A stretch of 64,000 bases of DNA, from NCBI GenBank assembly GCA_030620095.1, contig JAUTXW010002096.1, positions 1 through 64,000 on the forward strand, in the 5' to 3' direction. Below the pieces are notes generated by a model. It had not been told where the DNA came from. It searched no databases and worked only from the letters and a program-made list of their open reading frames with translations. This stretch comes from Kuschelorhynchus macadamiae. Taxonomy: Eukaryota > Arthropoda > Insecta > Coleoptera > Curculionidae. Shown here one piece after another: positions 12,195 to 22,883 of this stretch; within the stretch, counting starts at the first letter, position 1; each line of letters opens with the position of its first letter. A program made the position numbers and the translations under genes.

Positions 12195-13175
12195 ACAACA
12201 TATTTTTAACCGACTTTGACCCTACAAAACCAGAATCGTTTATTGCCTATTTAGATGCAACAAATTTATATGGTCATACGTCGCAAGCATTACCATTTGG
12301 AGGTTTTAGTTGGTTGTCGAAGCGGAAAATATTGGATATGAAACATGTTGCCGATGACAGTCCAGTTGGATATGTTTTGGAAGTAAATATACATTATCCG
12401 GAAGAACTGCACGACAAGCATTCCGATCTTGCACTTTTAGTGGAAAATATTATACCTCTTAGGGAACATCCAAAATGTCGAAATTAATACCGAATGTTAA
12501 TGATAAGAAACACAATTTTATCAAGGTGAAATTCGGTAAAGATGCTTCCTTACTCTACACTGACAGAGATTCACTAATATTAAAAGTATTCGCGAACAAT
12601 TTTTATGTATTGTGCGTGATCCGGATAAATTTGACACATCGAATTATGTCGAGGGGAATACTTTCAATATTTAGAAGAATTTGTCAGCATTGGGTAGAAT
12701 AAAAGATGAGTTTCCGGGTGATCCGATAATCAGTTTTTATTGTATCTGGGCTAAGGCGTATTGTATAAAATCTTTGAAAAAAGAAGTAAAAAAGCCCAAA
12801 GGTATCAAAAAATCGGTTATCAAAAATAATCTTAACCTGCAAGACTATTAGAAAGTCAGGTAGAACAGGGTGTTTTAATTTTTCGAAAAATGAAAACTAG
12901 GTCAATTACATTACATTTATACCGATATAGTTAAAAAAGTAGCTTTGTCCCACAGCGATGATAACCGTTATGTAATTCCATCTTCTACAAAAACATTACC
13001 TTGAGGTCATAATGACCTACAGTTCTATGAAACCGAACCTGATGAAAATGTTCGAGATATTAATAAAGTGGTCGAAACGTTTTTATCCGAAGATGAAAAA
13101 CTTTCGTATTCTGTTTGTTTTTTCTCAAACCAAACTTACATTGTGAGCGTAAGACCAACAAGAACTAATGCAACC
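12195..13175 (+). pseudogene. Polinton DNA polymerase B fragment
   Basis: The best segment (about 12205-12480) contains IAYLDATNLYGHTSQALP, the family-B polymerase motif A region (YLDANNLYG type) with its catalytic Asp, and a following PFGGFSWL phrase. A second segment (12475-12640, shifted frame) holds LLYTDRDSLILKV, corresponding to motif C (YTDTDS); the two Asp residues are kept but the Thr between them is Arg. Next come LGRIKDEFPGDPIISF (about 12682-12740) and a KGIKKSVIK block (about 12800-12825), as in the C-terminal region of this polymerase group. A later piece with YVIPSSTKTLP (about 12970-13003) probably closes the gene. The N-terminal exonuclease domain is absent. Several stops make it non-functional. 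In a live element this enzyme copies the transposon by protein priming. Confidence 0.8.
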
Positions 13176-13912
13176 TAACACAAAATATTTTACTTATTTA
13201 ATTTTTATTTTTAACTATTTTTTTAAACATAATATTAACAAACGATTTTGTACACTTTGAAATATTTGTAGCTTGCCAGAATATATTCGTGCCTAGTCCA
13301 CAATACTGGCTGATTTAATAGCCGGTATCTTGAAAAGCTCTAACTACGATCAAAGTATTTTGTAGTCCTAAAAGGGACTTATTTTTACATGGGGCAGGGG
13401 AAACTGAAAGAGTGGGGGTGCGCAGTTTTAGTTGCGCTCAATTTACAATATCTCATAAGAAAATAGGAAATCTGACAACATCGGATCTTCAGATTTTTTT
13501 CCTCGGCAGGTAGATATACGATATAGAACGTCAAAAAATACAAGAGTAAAACATTATTAATTTTTTTCTTCTATAGCATACCGTAATCATATATGTCAAT
13601 TTTTCCATTTTTTTCACTTTTTAACAACAATCCAATAGACTTTAAGTCTCATACGTTATGCTTTAGTTAAGATGCGTAGATCAGTTGAAGACGGGCAGAA
13701 CAATTACTATGTTATTATCTAGAGGTATTTTAACTTACCTTATTACTTGTTACTAATTTACTTTAAACTAAAATGAAATGTCAAAATAGCTGATACAATA
13801 TGCTTTATTATTTAATTTGTTACGGAAACATTCAAGTTTTACATTTTAAGATTTACTCTACCTTTAATAAGTACGCTAAATATAAAGTATCATTATAAAT
13901 AACTTTATATGA
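13176..13912. other. Non-coding spacer inside the Polinton
   Basis: AT-rich, with no recognisable frame. It separates the polymerase remnant (plus) from the capsid remnant (minus). Confidence 0.5.
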
Positions 13913-14330
13913 CTAAACAAGCTTGTTTAATACGGCACCATTTAACATATAAGCAAAAACAGAATCGTGGATTATTAATACGAAAACTTTAGTGTCTTTA
14001 GGAAACCGACTGTTTCGTGTTTCAATTTCGATCTTGACGTCCACGTTTGAAGATTTTACAGTTTCGGGCTGATGTGAACAGTCAATAACAAACCACGGAT
14101 TTTTTAAGTATTCGCCTAAATCCATCATGGGTTCGTTAAATTCTCGACCGTAGTAACTGCTTTGGAAGTTTTCATAGTCATAGTAGGCTGCTGCGTAGAG
14201 TTTTTTGAAAAATCAAATTCCTTTTTCATATGGAAATACTGTTGAATTAAGATAAACTCGGATGTCACTTATATTTGCAGTTGTAAATTCAGTTGCGTCT
14301 TCTTTATAGCTATCGGCTTTATCATTATTC
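13913..14330 (-). pseudogene. Polinton major capsid protein, C-terminal fragment
   Basis: The minus-strand frame ending at 13913 contains FVIDCSHQPETVKSSNVDV and KVFVLIIHDSVFAYML, the C-terminal signature of Polinton double-jelly-roll capsid proteins (VIDCSKQ..., LIIHD...). The frame can be followed upstream through SSYYGREFNEPMMDLG to about 14200; a further piece with ISDIRVYLNS lies in another frame near 14235-14290 after a frameshift. Only about the last 130 residues survive out of roughly 600. The family assignment is from remembered family motifs and has not been tested by search. Confidence 0.7.
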
Positions 14331-14930
14331 TGAAATCCGATTATAAGATATAGAGGTTTTTAGGGAAATCAGAAAAAAAAAATTTATTGTGGCATACAAT
14401 ATTCAGGGTGTTTTAATATATACTCGGAATATTGTTGACGTGCTTTCTTTACAATAACCCTGACTGATCCTAACCTAACCTAGTTCGCATTTTTATTATA
14501 GTGATTATTTTATCGACGAATCTGAGCTAATTTAACACCTAACTTCCTCGGAATATGGAAATACAAAATTTCCGCTGATATAAAATTTCCTCGGAAAATG
14601 GAAATAAGAAATTTGCGCAGAACTATTTTTGCATTTTTATGTTAAGAAAAATGTTTGGAATGCAAAGCAAAACAAAGTTTTAATGTAACTGATTTCAGGT
14701 ATTCTAAAGTATGGAAAGTGAAAATACGCATTTTCGCAGAAAAATTGTCGTTTTCCACTTTTAAGAGAGCTTTTAAGAGATATAAAACTAGTTGGTTTCC
14801 ATGTAACTAATTTCGGGTACTGCAAATTCCTCGAAAAATGGAAATAATAAATTTCCGCAGAAATGTTCAAAATCTAAATCAAAGCATTTTTTTATGTAAC
14901 TGATTTCAAGTATTCATTGTTGTTGCATTT
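14331..14930. other. Non-coding spacer with short repeated phrases
   Basis: Phrases such as CCTCGGAAAATGGAAATA, ATTTCCGCAG and TAACTGATTTCAGGTA/TAACTAATTTCGGGTA recur four or five times between about 14540 and 14915, spaced 50-130 bases. This is a degenerate short tandem repeat. No gene is visible. Confidence 0.5.
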
Positions 14931-15075
14931 TTCGCTATTTTTACTTCCCACACTACTTTTGCCACACCACCTACTAAGGATTCTAATGCCGAAAGTCCGG
15001 CAAATATTGGTACTAAAGGTAATACTCCGCCAAGTTTTGGAACAGGAATAATTCTAAATGTGCGTATCTTCCGTT
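14931..15075 (-). pseudogene. Polinton minor capsid (pVI-like) fragment
   Basis: The minus-strand frame reads a basic lead GGKRKIRTFRII followed by PVPKLGGVLPLVPIFAGL and SALESLVGGVAKVV. This hydrophobic glycine-rich pattern is the hallmark of the small minor-capsid proteins of Polintons, compared with adenovirus pVI in the literature. It lies immediately downstream of the PLA2-like frame on the same strand, in a different frame, so a frameshift or a gene boundary separates them. It ends at a stop near 14938. Confidence 0.6.
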
Positions 15076-15090
15076 TACCACCGCGGGTTT

Positions 15091-15620
15091 TTAATAATTT
15101 CCGCAGCCACAGCTATTCTTACATATGTCTTTTTCGGCAAATTTCTTACCACTAGTTTTAGCTAATTCAACTCGAATGGGTTGTCGCAACGCCGATCCAA
15201 AAGCAAACTTGGATATTCTGTTATATTTGGATATTCGTTTTCCTTTCACGGATCTAGTACCGCGTCGTCGCTTTCCTTTAGAACATTTCATTTTAGCTGA
15301 CAGCTGCGATACACGGATACCGAAACGTTGCTTCGCCTTCATAATATTTGTTACCATCCAAGCAGATGTTTTTTTACTTGCACTAGCGTCCTTTGATTTT
15401 ACTCTCTCTCAAGCACGTTGCTCAAGATCGTAATCGGCTTGATGACGTGAACTTAAGTTATTTTGGTTTTTTGAATAAGCTAATCATGTTTCTTACACGC
15501 TGCATCTAAATTCCTAAATCACCTCTAGCTAATCGCTGTGCAAGTTTAGTGCCGGGCCCACAATATTGGTACCCGGGAAGATGTAACACAAACGGAAGTT
15601 TATTAATTAATGAATTCACT
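15091..15620 (-). pseudogene. PLA2-like protein remnant of the Polinton
   Basis: The upstream part (about 15620-15535) reads YQYCGPGTKLAQRLARGD, the calcium-loop-like start of the phospholipase A2-like domain (Pfam Phospholip_A2_4 type) shared by parvovirus VP1 and many Polintons. About 30 bases on, in another frame, LDAACKKHD holds the His-Asp catalytic pair. The rest continues to SSRHQADYDLEQRA and KSKDASASKKTSAWMVTN, then a strongly basic tail KCSKGKRRRGTRSVKGKR (15091-15357 open) that could be a nuclear or DNA-binding signal. At least two stops and two frameshifts break it. In intact relatives the enzyme is thought to act on membranes during particle entry; nothing functional is expected here. 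Confidence 0.65.
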
Positions 15621-15739
15621 ATGCCACACTCGGTCGTTTGACTGAATAGTAAAGACGATTGTTCGATATAAAATACTATTTTTACAAAATATACGCATTT
15701 TGTAATGCTGAAACAGAAACTAGAAATACATATTGATTG

Positions 15740-16313
15740 ATGAAAAGGTTGGATCTGGGCATATAGGGAAGAATGTGAGACGACGGCACGGTCCTTTGTT
15801 ACTATTATCGATTCGTGGATTGCTAATAGGACCCTCTAATCGTGAAAAAATGAATATTGATTTCTTTGCTTACACACCCTTTAGGGTTGCGCGTTGAAAA
15901 TGTTTACGTATATTCAAAGTCGCTGTATTAACCCAAATACGAATATGTCAGAAAAATTTTCACACCAACCAAAGAACTTGGTTATTGCACTTCTAACGAT
16001 ACAACGGATATTGTGGAATCATCCGATGCGAAGCCAAACTCATTTTTATTTGATCACGTAATGTGTGGAAAACAGGATGTTATCCGATCATATTCATAAA
16101 ACGTGGATAGTTGTTACCCAGCACAAAAATGAAATGAATCTACGTCACATTTTTTCTGATCATGTATCACCAGATGTAACTTTCACACAATTTCAAGAGA
16201 TGTGTGCTAAATGTTGGAATGACAAGTATAGATTTCTTGTTAGTGATAAAGACAGCGACTTAAATTCGGGAAGATATCGCAAGGGTTTCGATAACTATAT
16301 ATGTATAGAGTAA
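15740..16313 (+). pseudogene. Polinton FtsK/HerA-type packaging ATPase remnant
   Basis: A Walker A-like phrase, GPSNRGK, occurs near 15834-15854 (the usual Polinton form is GPSNCGKT), so the loop is altered and probably dead. Downstream segments in shifted frames include SEKFSHQPKNL (about 15945-15980), FDHVMCGKQDVIRSY (about 16050-16093) with the Walker B-like FDD position changed to FDH, and the open frame 16065-16313 with MNLRHIFSDHVSPD, WNDKYRFLVSDKDSDLN and SGRYRKGFDNYI, the C-terminal signature of this ATPase. In a live element it pumps the genome into capsids. Confidence 0.75.
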
Positions 16314-16369
16314 GATCGGTGAAAGCTAATTTCATAGTTGTGTGATACTCTGGTAACATCACCTTCATG

Positions 16370-16748
16370 ATGAATAATGATATTGATCTGAAACGACAGT
16401 TGATTAGGGTTACAAATGCTGTTCGAAAAAAGTTTAAACAAATTAGAGCTGCTAATGTACAAATTTGAATTGGAGAAATTTTATGAGCCGATTTCTAAGC
16501 CTTTGCCTTCTATATCGGATTTAGTAAGACAAAAGTTGCATAAGCAAAAACAAACACAATCCAAAAGTGTCAACACATTCACAGAACTGTTAGATTCATC
16601 GAGCACGCGCATTTTAGATGAGTTTGACACGTCAACACCAGCCGCAAAACGGTACAAGTATATTGCTGAAACATCACCGGATACCTCAAAGGAATCTATG
16701 AAACACCTTCTCCCTCAAACCAATCTGCGATATCAACTGATACTTTAA
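16370..16748 (+). pseudogene. Conserved Polinton protein of unknown function (coiled, N-terminal type)
   Basis: Starts with DIDLKRQLIRVTNAVRKKFK (about 16380-16440, frame then shifts) and continues in the open frame 16416-16748 with LEKFYEPISKPLPSISDLV and a Ser/Thr/Lys-rich tail. The pattern (a K/R-rich helix with an L-E-K-x-Y-x-P-I-x-x-P-L phrase) recurs in insect Polintons next to the ATPase. Function is not known to me. One frameshift near 16420 separates the two parts. Confidence 0.5.
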
Positions 16749-16804
16749 TGACGCTACATTAATCTCCAGATAGTATAGTTAATACATACCTAACCGAATT
16801 AAAA

Positions 16805-17390
16805 ACAAAACCATCCTGATTTGATACGGATGGGGTACGTTATGGTACAAAGGAAATAAAAATAAACAATATATGGGTAATTTGGAAATACGTTTTTCTC
16901 CTGGTAAAGTGGCATTAACTTTTGAAGGAAATGCGAGACTTTACAACTTTTTATTTTTATATATTTTATATTTTTACAAAATCCGTGGGTATTACAGCAT
17001 TTAGACAAGATGACTCCTGAACTGATAAAAACCTATCAAACCTAAAAAAAATATGTTACGATTGACAAATGCTGCATATAATGGTTATGATGAGAAGCGA
17101 GGATTACAGGAATCCAGATGGAAGAAGTATCTACATATTATAAAGCCGTTAATGACAGGGAATCGATTGGGAAGTGGGATCTCAAGAAAAAAAACATATG
17201 CAAAAGTTGTATTACCATTAAAAAGCGTGTTTCATCAAAAAATATTGACTACGTCTATTGGAATAAACCCAAGGAGGTAGTAAAACGACTAAGATTGCTA
17301 TGGATTTTAAAGATGGCTGGCCATACCGGACACGATACTGAAATAATGTCAAATATCGGAGAAATTCGAGAGGAAGGTATAATTTACTAA
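16805..17390 (+). pseudogene. Conserved Polinton protein of unknown function (IDYVYW type)
   Basis: The C-terminal segment (17118-17390) ends NIDYVYWNKPKEVVKRLRLL ... GHTGHDTEIMSNIGEIREEG, a phrase I associate with a protein found just upstream of the integrase in many insect Polintons. The N-terminal segment (about 16815-16880) reads DTDGVRYGTKEIKI. Between them lie LTNAAYNGYDEKRGL (17053 on) and at least three frameshifts. Role unknown; a structural or DNA-binding role is only a guess. Confidence 0.55.
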
Positions 17391-17539
17391 GCAAACTATT
17401 CACCTAATTTAGTTAGTAGCTCAAGGGACGTGAGTTGGAACTATGAATCCTAGCACTGAAAAAATAAAACATTGCCAATGAGCTCCATAGGTCTGTGAGA
17501 AAAAAAAATCCTTGAAGACAAACAATCATTAAAGGGTAC

Positions 17540-18350
17540 AAAGACTTGTAGTAAATAGACTTGGCCGAAATGCAACAATATGCAAATGAAAACGACGCTT
17601 ATCGTTATATTCTAGTGTGCATAAATTGCTATTCCAAATTTTTCTGCACTAGAGCGATTTGAAACAAAACTGGTGTTGAAGTCACTAAAGCAATGAAAGA
17701 CATTATTAAAGAAGCTAGCTATACCCCAGCAATCTGCAAAGCGACCAGGGTAAAGAATTTTTTAATAACATATTCTAAAATCTTGTCAAGGATTACAACA
17801 TTAACCACTATTCGACGTACAGCACCAAAAAAGCAGCTTTAGTTACACGAGTCATACGCACACTAAAAAATCTACTATATAAGGAGTTTTCCGCCAGAGG
17901 TTCATACAAATGGATACAACTTTTACCACCGATCTCAAAAACCTACTACAATACCAAGCATCGTACTATTGGTATGAAACCAATAGCCGTTACATCTAAC
18001 ACCCGTATTAATTCATATAATTGGATAAAATTACCACAAACAAAATTTTAATTTCGTTTGAGTGATGTAGTTCGTTTAAGCAAATACAAAACTGTCTTTA
18101 ATAAAGGTTATACACCATCTTGGTCAACGGAAGAGTTTAAAATCGCAAAAGTTAACATTACCAGTCCACCAACATACCTCTTTGAATCAGCACAGTTAAT
18201 TTAAAGCAAATAGTCCAAATGGTTATTTAGTAGAAAAAGTACTTTGTCGCCGCAAGAAAAAGAATAATATTAATCAATTATATGTAAAATAGTTAGGATT
18301 TTCAGATCAATTTAATTGATGGTTTGATGAATCAGATATTGTGTAAAATA
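17540..18350 (+). pseudogene. Polinton integrase with C-terminal chromodomain, degenerate
   Basis: Core pieces in shifting frames: AYRYILVCINCYSKFF (about 17598-17645; first-Asp region, with the Asp replaced by Asn), VTKAMKDIIKEA (about 17683-17718), KKAAL/VTRVIRTLKNLLYKEF-like region (about 17830-17890, third acidic region) and YNTKHRTIGMKPIAVT (about 17948-17995). The tail around 18060-18345 reads RLSDVVRLSKYKTVFNKGY, then PSWSTEEFKIAKVNITSPP, then YLVEKVLCRRKK and LGFSDQFN ... DESDIV, which is a chromodomain. This is the c-integrase of Polintons, which joins transposon ends to target DNA. Numerous stops make it inactive. Confidence 0.75.
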
Positions 18351-18837
18351 TTTTATTGTGTAAAACTCTCGAACCTATCAAACTATGTATTTTAGTAAAG
18401 GTTACTATTAAAATAAAAAACAATATGGACTTTCTAAACTTATTTTATTTAAATACTTATACAATTGAATTAGGTTTATTGAGTAATATCATGGTTTTTT
18501 ATTATCTTCGCATAGAATTAAACCTCGGCAAACTGGAGCTATACTGATTTACGACTCATTTCTCCTACATTATCCCTTGTAGTGCTGTTGAATATTTCAT
18601 TATATTACCACTTTAGATGCTGGAATTAACCGACTAACTTTGTTCTTATTATTGTGGATCCTGATTTCGTCTTTTCCCATTGTGCTAAACATTTCTTTTT
18701 TTGATACTTCAATATTAGCAATTTTTTCTTCCGGTTGATCTATTTTGCCACGATCTCATTAAGAAATAATAATACAATTTTGTCATTAATAATAATACTA
18801 TCAATTATTTTAATTTCATTCTATTTTGGTATATTGT
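18351..18837. other. Spacer between the Polinton and the first gypsy element
   Basis: No gene. A 5' LTR for the gypsy element might be expected here, but nothing resembling the 3' LTR at 32970-33373 is visible, so the 5' end appears truncated or diverged. Confidence 0.45.
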
Positions 18838-20010
18838 ATATTAATCAAAATGCCTGATAAAAATATAAGTTCAAGTGCTGAGGTACAAGAACAACCGGTA
18901 CAACGTCAAGCACCAGTTGAAGTTGAAGTTGAGCCCTACAAATTATCAGAAATATTTTCTATTGTCCCAGAGTATGATGGTGACCAAATATTTTCACAAA
19001 CTTTTATAAATGCTTGTGATTATGCTTATAATATGTCTAAGGGTAACCAAAAACAATTATTAGTTATTTACATAAAAAATAAATTACGAGGTAAAGCAGC
19101 GGAATTAATAAGCTCTAGGAATCCATTAATGTATCTGCGATAAAACAACTTTTAAATTCTCACTTTGGCGATGCTAAGATTTATCCTCTCTAATTCAAGA
19201 TTTACAGCGAATTAAACAATTACAGAATGAGTTTCCCTTATCTTTCCTAAACTGATTACAAACGCTAAATGCAAAAATGCACGCGAATATTCAAAAATCT
19301 AATCTTTCAGCAGAAGAAAAACGCGCACAATTAATTGACTCAATTGCATTAAGTACTCTATTAACAGGTCTAGATCCCCGGATAGGACACGTAATAAGAG
19401 CAAGTAATCCCCAAAATCTTCTTGAAGCTCAAGTATGAATTAGGCGTGAACTCCAATTATCCTATTTCCGAAACACAAAAAAACCCCTAAACCTAATTTA
19501 CCAAAAACCGATCAACAAATAAGAAAGACCGGAAATTTTAATCCAAATCCTCAATTACAACGTACAAGTTATTCTTTTAATGAGAACCGTTTCCAATTAA
19601 GACCAAATAATTTTCAAAACACAAATAACTTTCAAAAACCACATTTTTACCCAAAGCCACAAAGAAATACTTTCACCCCAAAACTTAATGACCAAACAGA
19701 ACACCAATATACACCTAATCAATCAAATCAGAAAAACTAAAGACAAACAGTTATGTAAAGAAATCCAAATTTACAAAATAATCAAAGAACCCATTTTGTC
19801 GAACCCCAATATGAGTATTCTGAAAATAATTACTATGATGATTATGAGTATAGAAATTACTCAAACGAACAAAATTACTCTAATCCTAATAGTGATGATT
19901 ATGATCTAACATTTGATCAAACTCCCAATTCGATCAATTTAATCAATCAACTAATCCCAATAATGATACTAACACAAATCAATATAATCAAACTGAATAC
20001 AATGAAAATT
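18838..20010 (+). pseudogene. gag: Gypsy-1 gag
   Basis: ATG at 18850 opens a 98-codon frame to 19143 with an acidic/Gln-rich start and a capsid-like block (PEYDGDQIFSQTFINACDYA, LVIYIKNKLRGKAAELI). The frame continues after a stop and shift: QDLQRIKQLQNEF (about 19198-19240), then AEEKRAQLIDSIALSTLLTG and RIGHVIRASNP (about 19310-19410). The capsid layout matches errantivirus-type Gag. Past 19500 the sequence is Asn/Gln-rich with repeated NPN and NQ phrases up to about 20020. No CCHC zinc knuckle is seen, which is usual for insect errantivirus Gag. At least four lesions. Confidence 0.75.
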
Positions 20011-20030
20011 CGGAAAACCAAAATTTTCAA

Positions 20031-20465
20031 TTGTACCCCGATCAAAACCATCCACCTTTCCAAGACAATTTGGAAAAAACAGAAATACAAAATCAAATTC
20101 AGACATTAAATCTAATCCCCTCCTTTGACTACAAATACCCACAAAATAGAAAAGAAATTTCTCTAAACCCTCTCCTTGCAGTAAATTCCAGACACTTATA
20201 CTATATGAAAGATGCAACGAATACTTTTAAATTACTTATCGATACTGGTGCAGGTATATCAACTTTCAAAGAAAACACTGTAAAATATTATAAACAACGA
20301 TTCCCTGAACAAGTTTCTATACAAGGAATAACAGATGAAAAACTTTTAATTACTGTATCCACTTTAATAAATTTTAATGACGAAAGCCCTCATAAAGTAT
20401 ATATCTATAATTTAGAAATAGACTTTGACGGTATCATTGGCCTTGATTTCTTAGAAGATTATTAA
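20031..20465 (+). pseudogene. pol: Gypsy-1 protease region of pol
   Basis: A 144-codon open frame. Around residue 70 it holds KLLIDTGAGISTF, the retropepsin active-site DTGA, and ends in GIIGLDFLEDY, the second conserved retropepsin block (hydrophobic-hydrophobic-G-x-D-F/L-L). Retropepsins work as dimers to process Gag-Pol. The frame ends with a stop at 20463 where an uninterrupted Pol would continue, so Pol is broken here. The strong Asn/Gln bias of the first 40 codons continues the Gag tail. Confidence 0.85.
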
Positions 20466-22883
20466 CATATTGATTTAAAGAATCGACAACTAATAACTAA
20501 TTTCAAAACTTTGCCGTTATATCGAATCGAAGACGAATTTCCCCAAATTGACATCAAAAAAAGAAACGAACTTTTAAATGAAAATAAAATTAGTATTGAC
20601 GGCAGAACAGAGAAAGTGTTTAAACTAAAGTGTAATTTAACTAATAACACGCACACGCTATCCTCTCAAGACAAGAAATAGAAAAGGTACATATCCCTAA
20701 TATCCATGTTAACGAAAAAGGTGAATTTTTAACTTCAAATTAATGCTAATGCAATTACTAAAACTATCGATTTTTCTGAAATACAAATTGAACCCTATAC
20801 AACAACTATATAACCTAACAAAAGATTGTTTAAACTACAATTTACCTGAAAATAAATTTCAAAATATTCCACATCGTTTTCAAAACATCAAATCCCGCAC
20901 AGAACATCTTAATGATGAAGAATGTGAATTAACCATAAACCTTTGTTTAGAATTCGAAGATATATTTTATCTTGAAGATCATCTTATATTCATTAATGAG
21001 ATCAAACATCAAATCGACACTAACAATGCCAAACCTATTTTTACCAAATCTTACAGATACCCTCAAATACACAAAGAAAAAGTAAAATCTCAAATAAGTA
21101 ACATGTTAGAAGAAGGAATTATCAGACCTTCCATTTTTCCTTGGTCATCTCCAGTTTGGGTTGTTCCCAAAAAACTTGACTCTTTCGGAAAACAAAAATA
21201 ACGCGTAGTTATCGACTACCGTAAGCTAAATGAATGCACTGTCGATGATAAATATTCTTTGTCTAATATTTCAGACCTCTTAGATTAGGAAAATGTCAAT
21301 ACTTCACGACACTCGATCTTGCCTCTGGTTTTCATCAAATTGAAATAGATCCTAAATATATTCCTAAAACATCTTTTAATGTAGAAAATGGTCATTACGA
21401 ATTCATAAGAATGCCACTTGGATTAAAAAATGCTTTGTCTACATGTCAACGTGTAATGGACAATATTCTATTAGGTATCTTAAATGAAAGATGTCTTGTA
21501 TATATGGATGATATTATCGTCTATTCCCCTACTATTCATGATCATATTCTAAGACTTACTGATGTATTTAAACGTCTCGGAAACACTAATCTTAAAATCC
21601 AACCTAATAAACACGAATTTTTGACAAAAGAAGTCGCATACCTTCGACATTTAATTATCCAAGAAGGAGTAAAACCCAATCCAACAAAAGTTGAATGTAT
21701 TCAAAATTTCCCTGAACCAAAATCTTCGAAAGATATAAAATCATTCCTCGGTTTAGCAGATTACCGTCGCTTTATTCCAAATTTTGGAAAAATTTCAAAG
21801 CCCCTTAATAGATTACTTCAAAAAGACATTCAATTTGACTTTAACATAGATTGTCAAAACGCTTTCCAAGAATTGAAAAACTTGTTAATATCTGACCCAA
21901 TACTTATTTATCCAAATTTTGAAGAACCATTTCTCCTTACAACCGATGCTAGCGCATTTGCGATAGGCGCTGTCCTTGCACAAGGTCCTATTGGAAAGGA
22001 TTTACCAATTGCCTATGCCTCAATAACCTTATGTGGCGCAGAAACCAGATATTCCACTATTGAACGAGAACTACTAGCAATAGTGTGGGCAGTCAAACAT
22101 TTCCGACACTATCTTTTTGGTAGAAAATTTACCCTTATTACAGATCATCGTCCCCTTACATGGCTTTTGTCAATTAAAGAACCTGGTAGTAGACTAGCTC
22201 GATGGCGTCTTAAACTTGAAGAATATAATTACAAAATAATTCATAAACCCGGAAAAATAAACAAAAACGTAGACGCACTGTCCAGAATTAAAGTTAATCA
22301 AATCCAAGAATGTGTAAAATTTCATTCAAAAATCTTAGCCAATAACTGTGACTCAGATGAAGAAATCGCAACAAACGAATACGACGAAGAAACAATTAAT
22401 GATGAATACAATAAATTTGTTAATCTCTATGAAACTAAATCTTTAATCGATTATTCAAAAATTGAGACTTCTAACAATCAATTACTAGACAAATCTCATA
22501 AAAATATAATAACTTTCTTTAGACAAAATAAATTTGAAGAACTTCATAATAACATAGTAGACGAGATTTTTGAAAACAATTTTAATATCAACCCTAATCA
22601 AATCAAATGTTTTTGTAGTAAAACAGTAAAAAATCGAAGATATTTTATAATTCCTCTTCCATTTGACCCTGAAATTGTCGCTCAACGAATGTTTTATATA
22701 ATTTACTTATGTCAAGACAAATTTGACATTGGAACTACATATTATGTCGAAAATAATCTTGAATTACCAATTCTCGAAACATTTTCGTTTATCTTTGCAG
22801 ACCAAGATATTAAATTAACCATTTGTCAAAATTTTAGACCACTATCACCGTGGAAAAACAAATTTACATCGTGGAATAAATGA
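20466..22883 (+). pseudogene. pol: Gypsy-1 reverse transcriptase and RNase H
   Basis: Linker then RT from 20743 (open to 21201) with EEGIIRPSIFPWSSPVWVVP. A stop and shifts between 21200 and 21410 cover VVIDYRKLNECT, LDLASGFHQIEID (catalytic Asp) and TSFNVENGHYEF. The long open frame 21411-22883 (490 codons) holds RMPLGLKNA, YMDDIIVYSP (catalytic YMDD, about 21500-21530), LGLADYRRFIPNF, then RNase H: TTDASAFAIGAVLAQ, ERELLAIVWAVKHFRHYLFG, ITDHRPLTWL and NVDALSR. The 3' part (about 22310-22850) is the spacer before integrase, ending CQNFRPLSPW. Only one or two lesions affect RT itself, so decay is moderate. Confidence 0.92.

Larger units (their letters stand above)
12120..18350. mobile_element. 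Degenerate Polinton (Maverick) element
   Basis: Remnants of the usual Polinton gene set lie in one block: protein-primed DNA polymerase B (plus), major capsid C-terminus (minus), minor capsid-like and PLA2-like genes (minus), packaging ATPase (plus), two conserved Polinton genes (plus) and a retroviral-type integrase with chromodomain (plus). Every gene carries stops or frameshifts. Terminal inverted repeats and the 6-bp target duplication were not located, so the boundaries are set by the coding remnants. A full element is normally 15-20 kb; this one of about 6 kb has lost much, including most of the polymerase N-terminus and most of the capsid gene. Confidence 0.85.

Noticed and set aside
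15125..15433. Plus-strand frame over the PLA2-like gene
   Set aside because: Shadow of the minus-strand gene; the motifs are on the minus strand.
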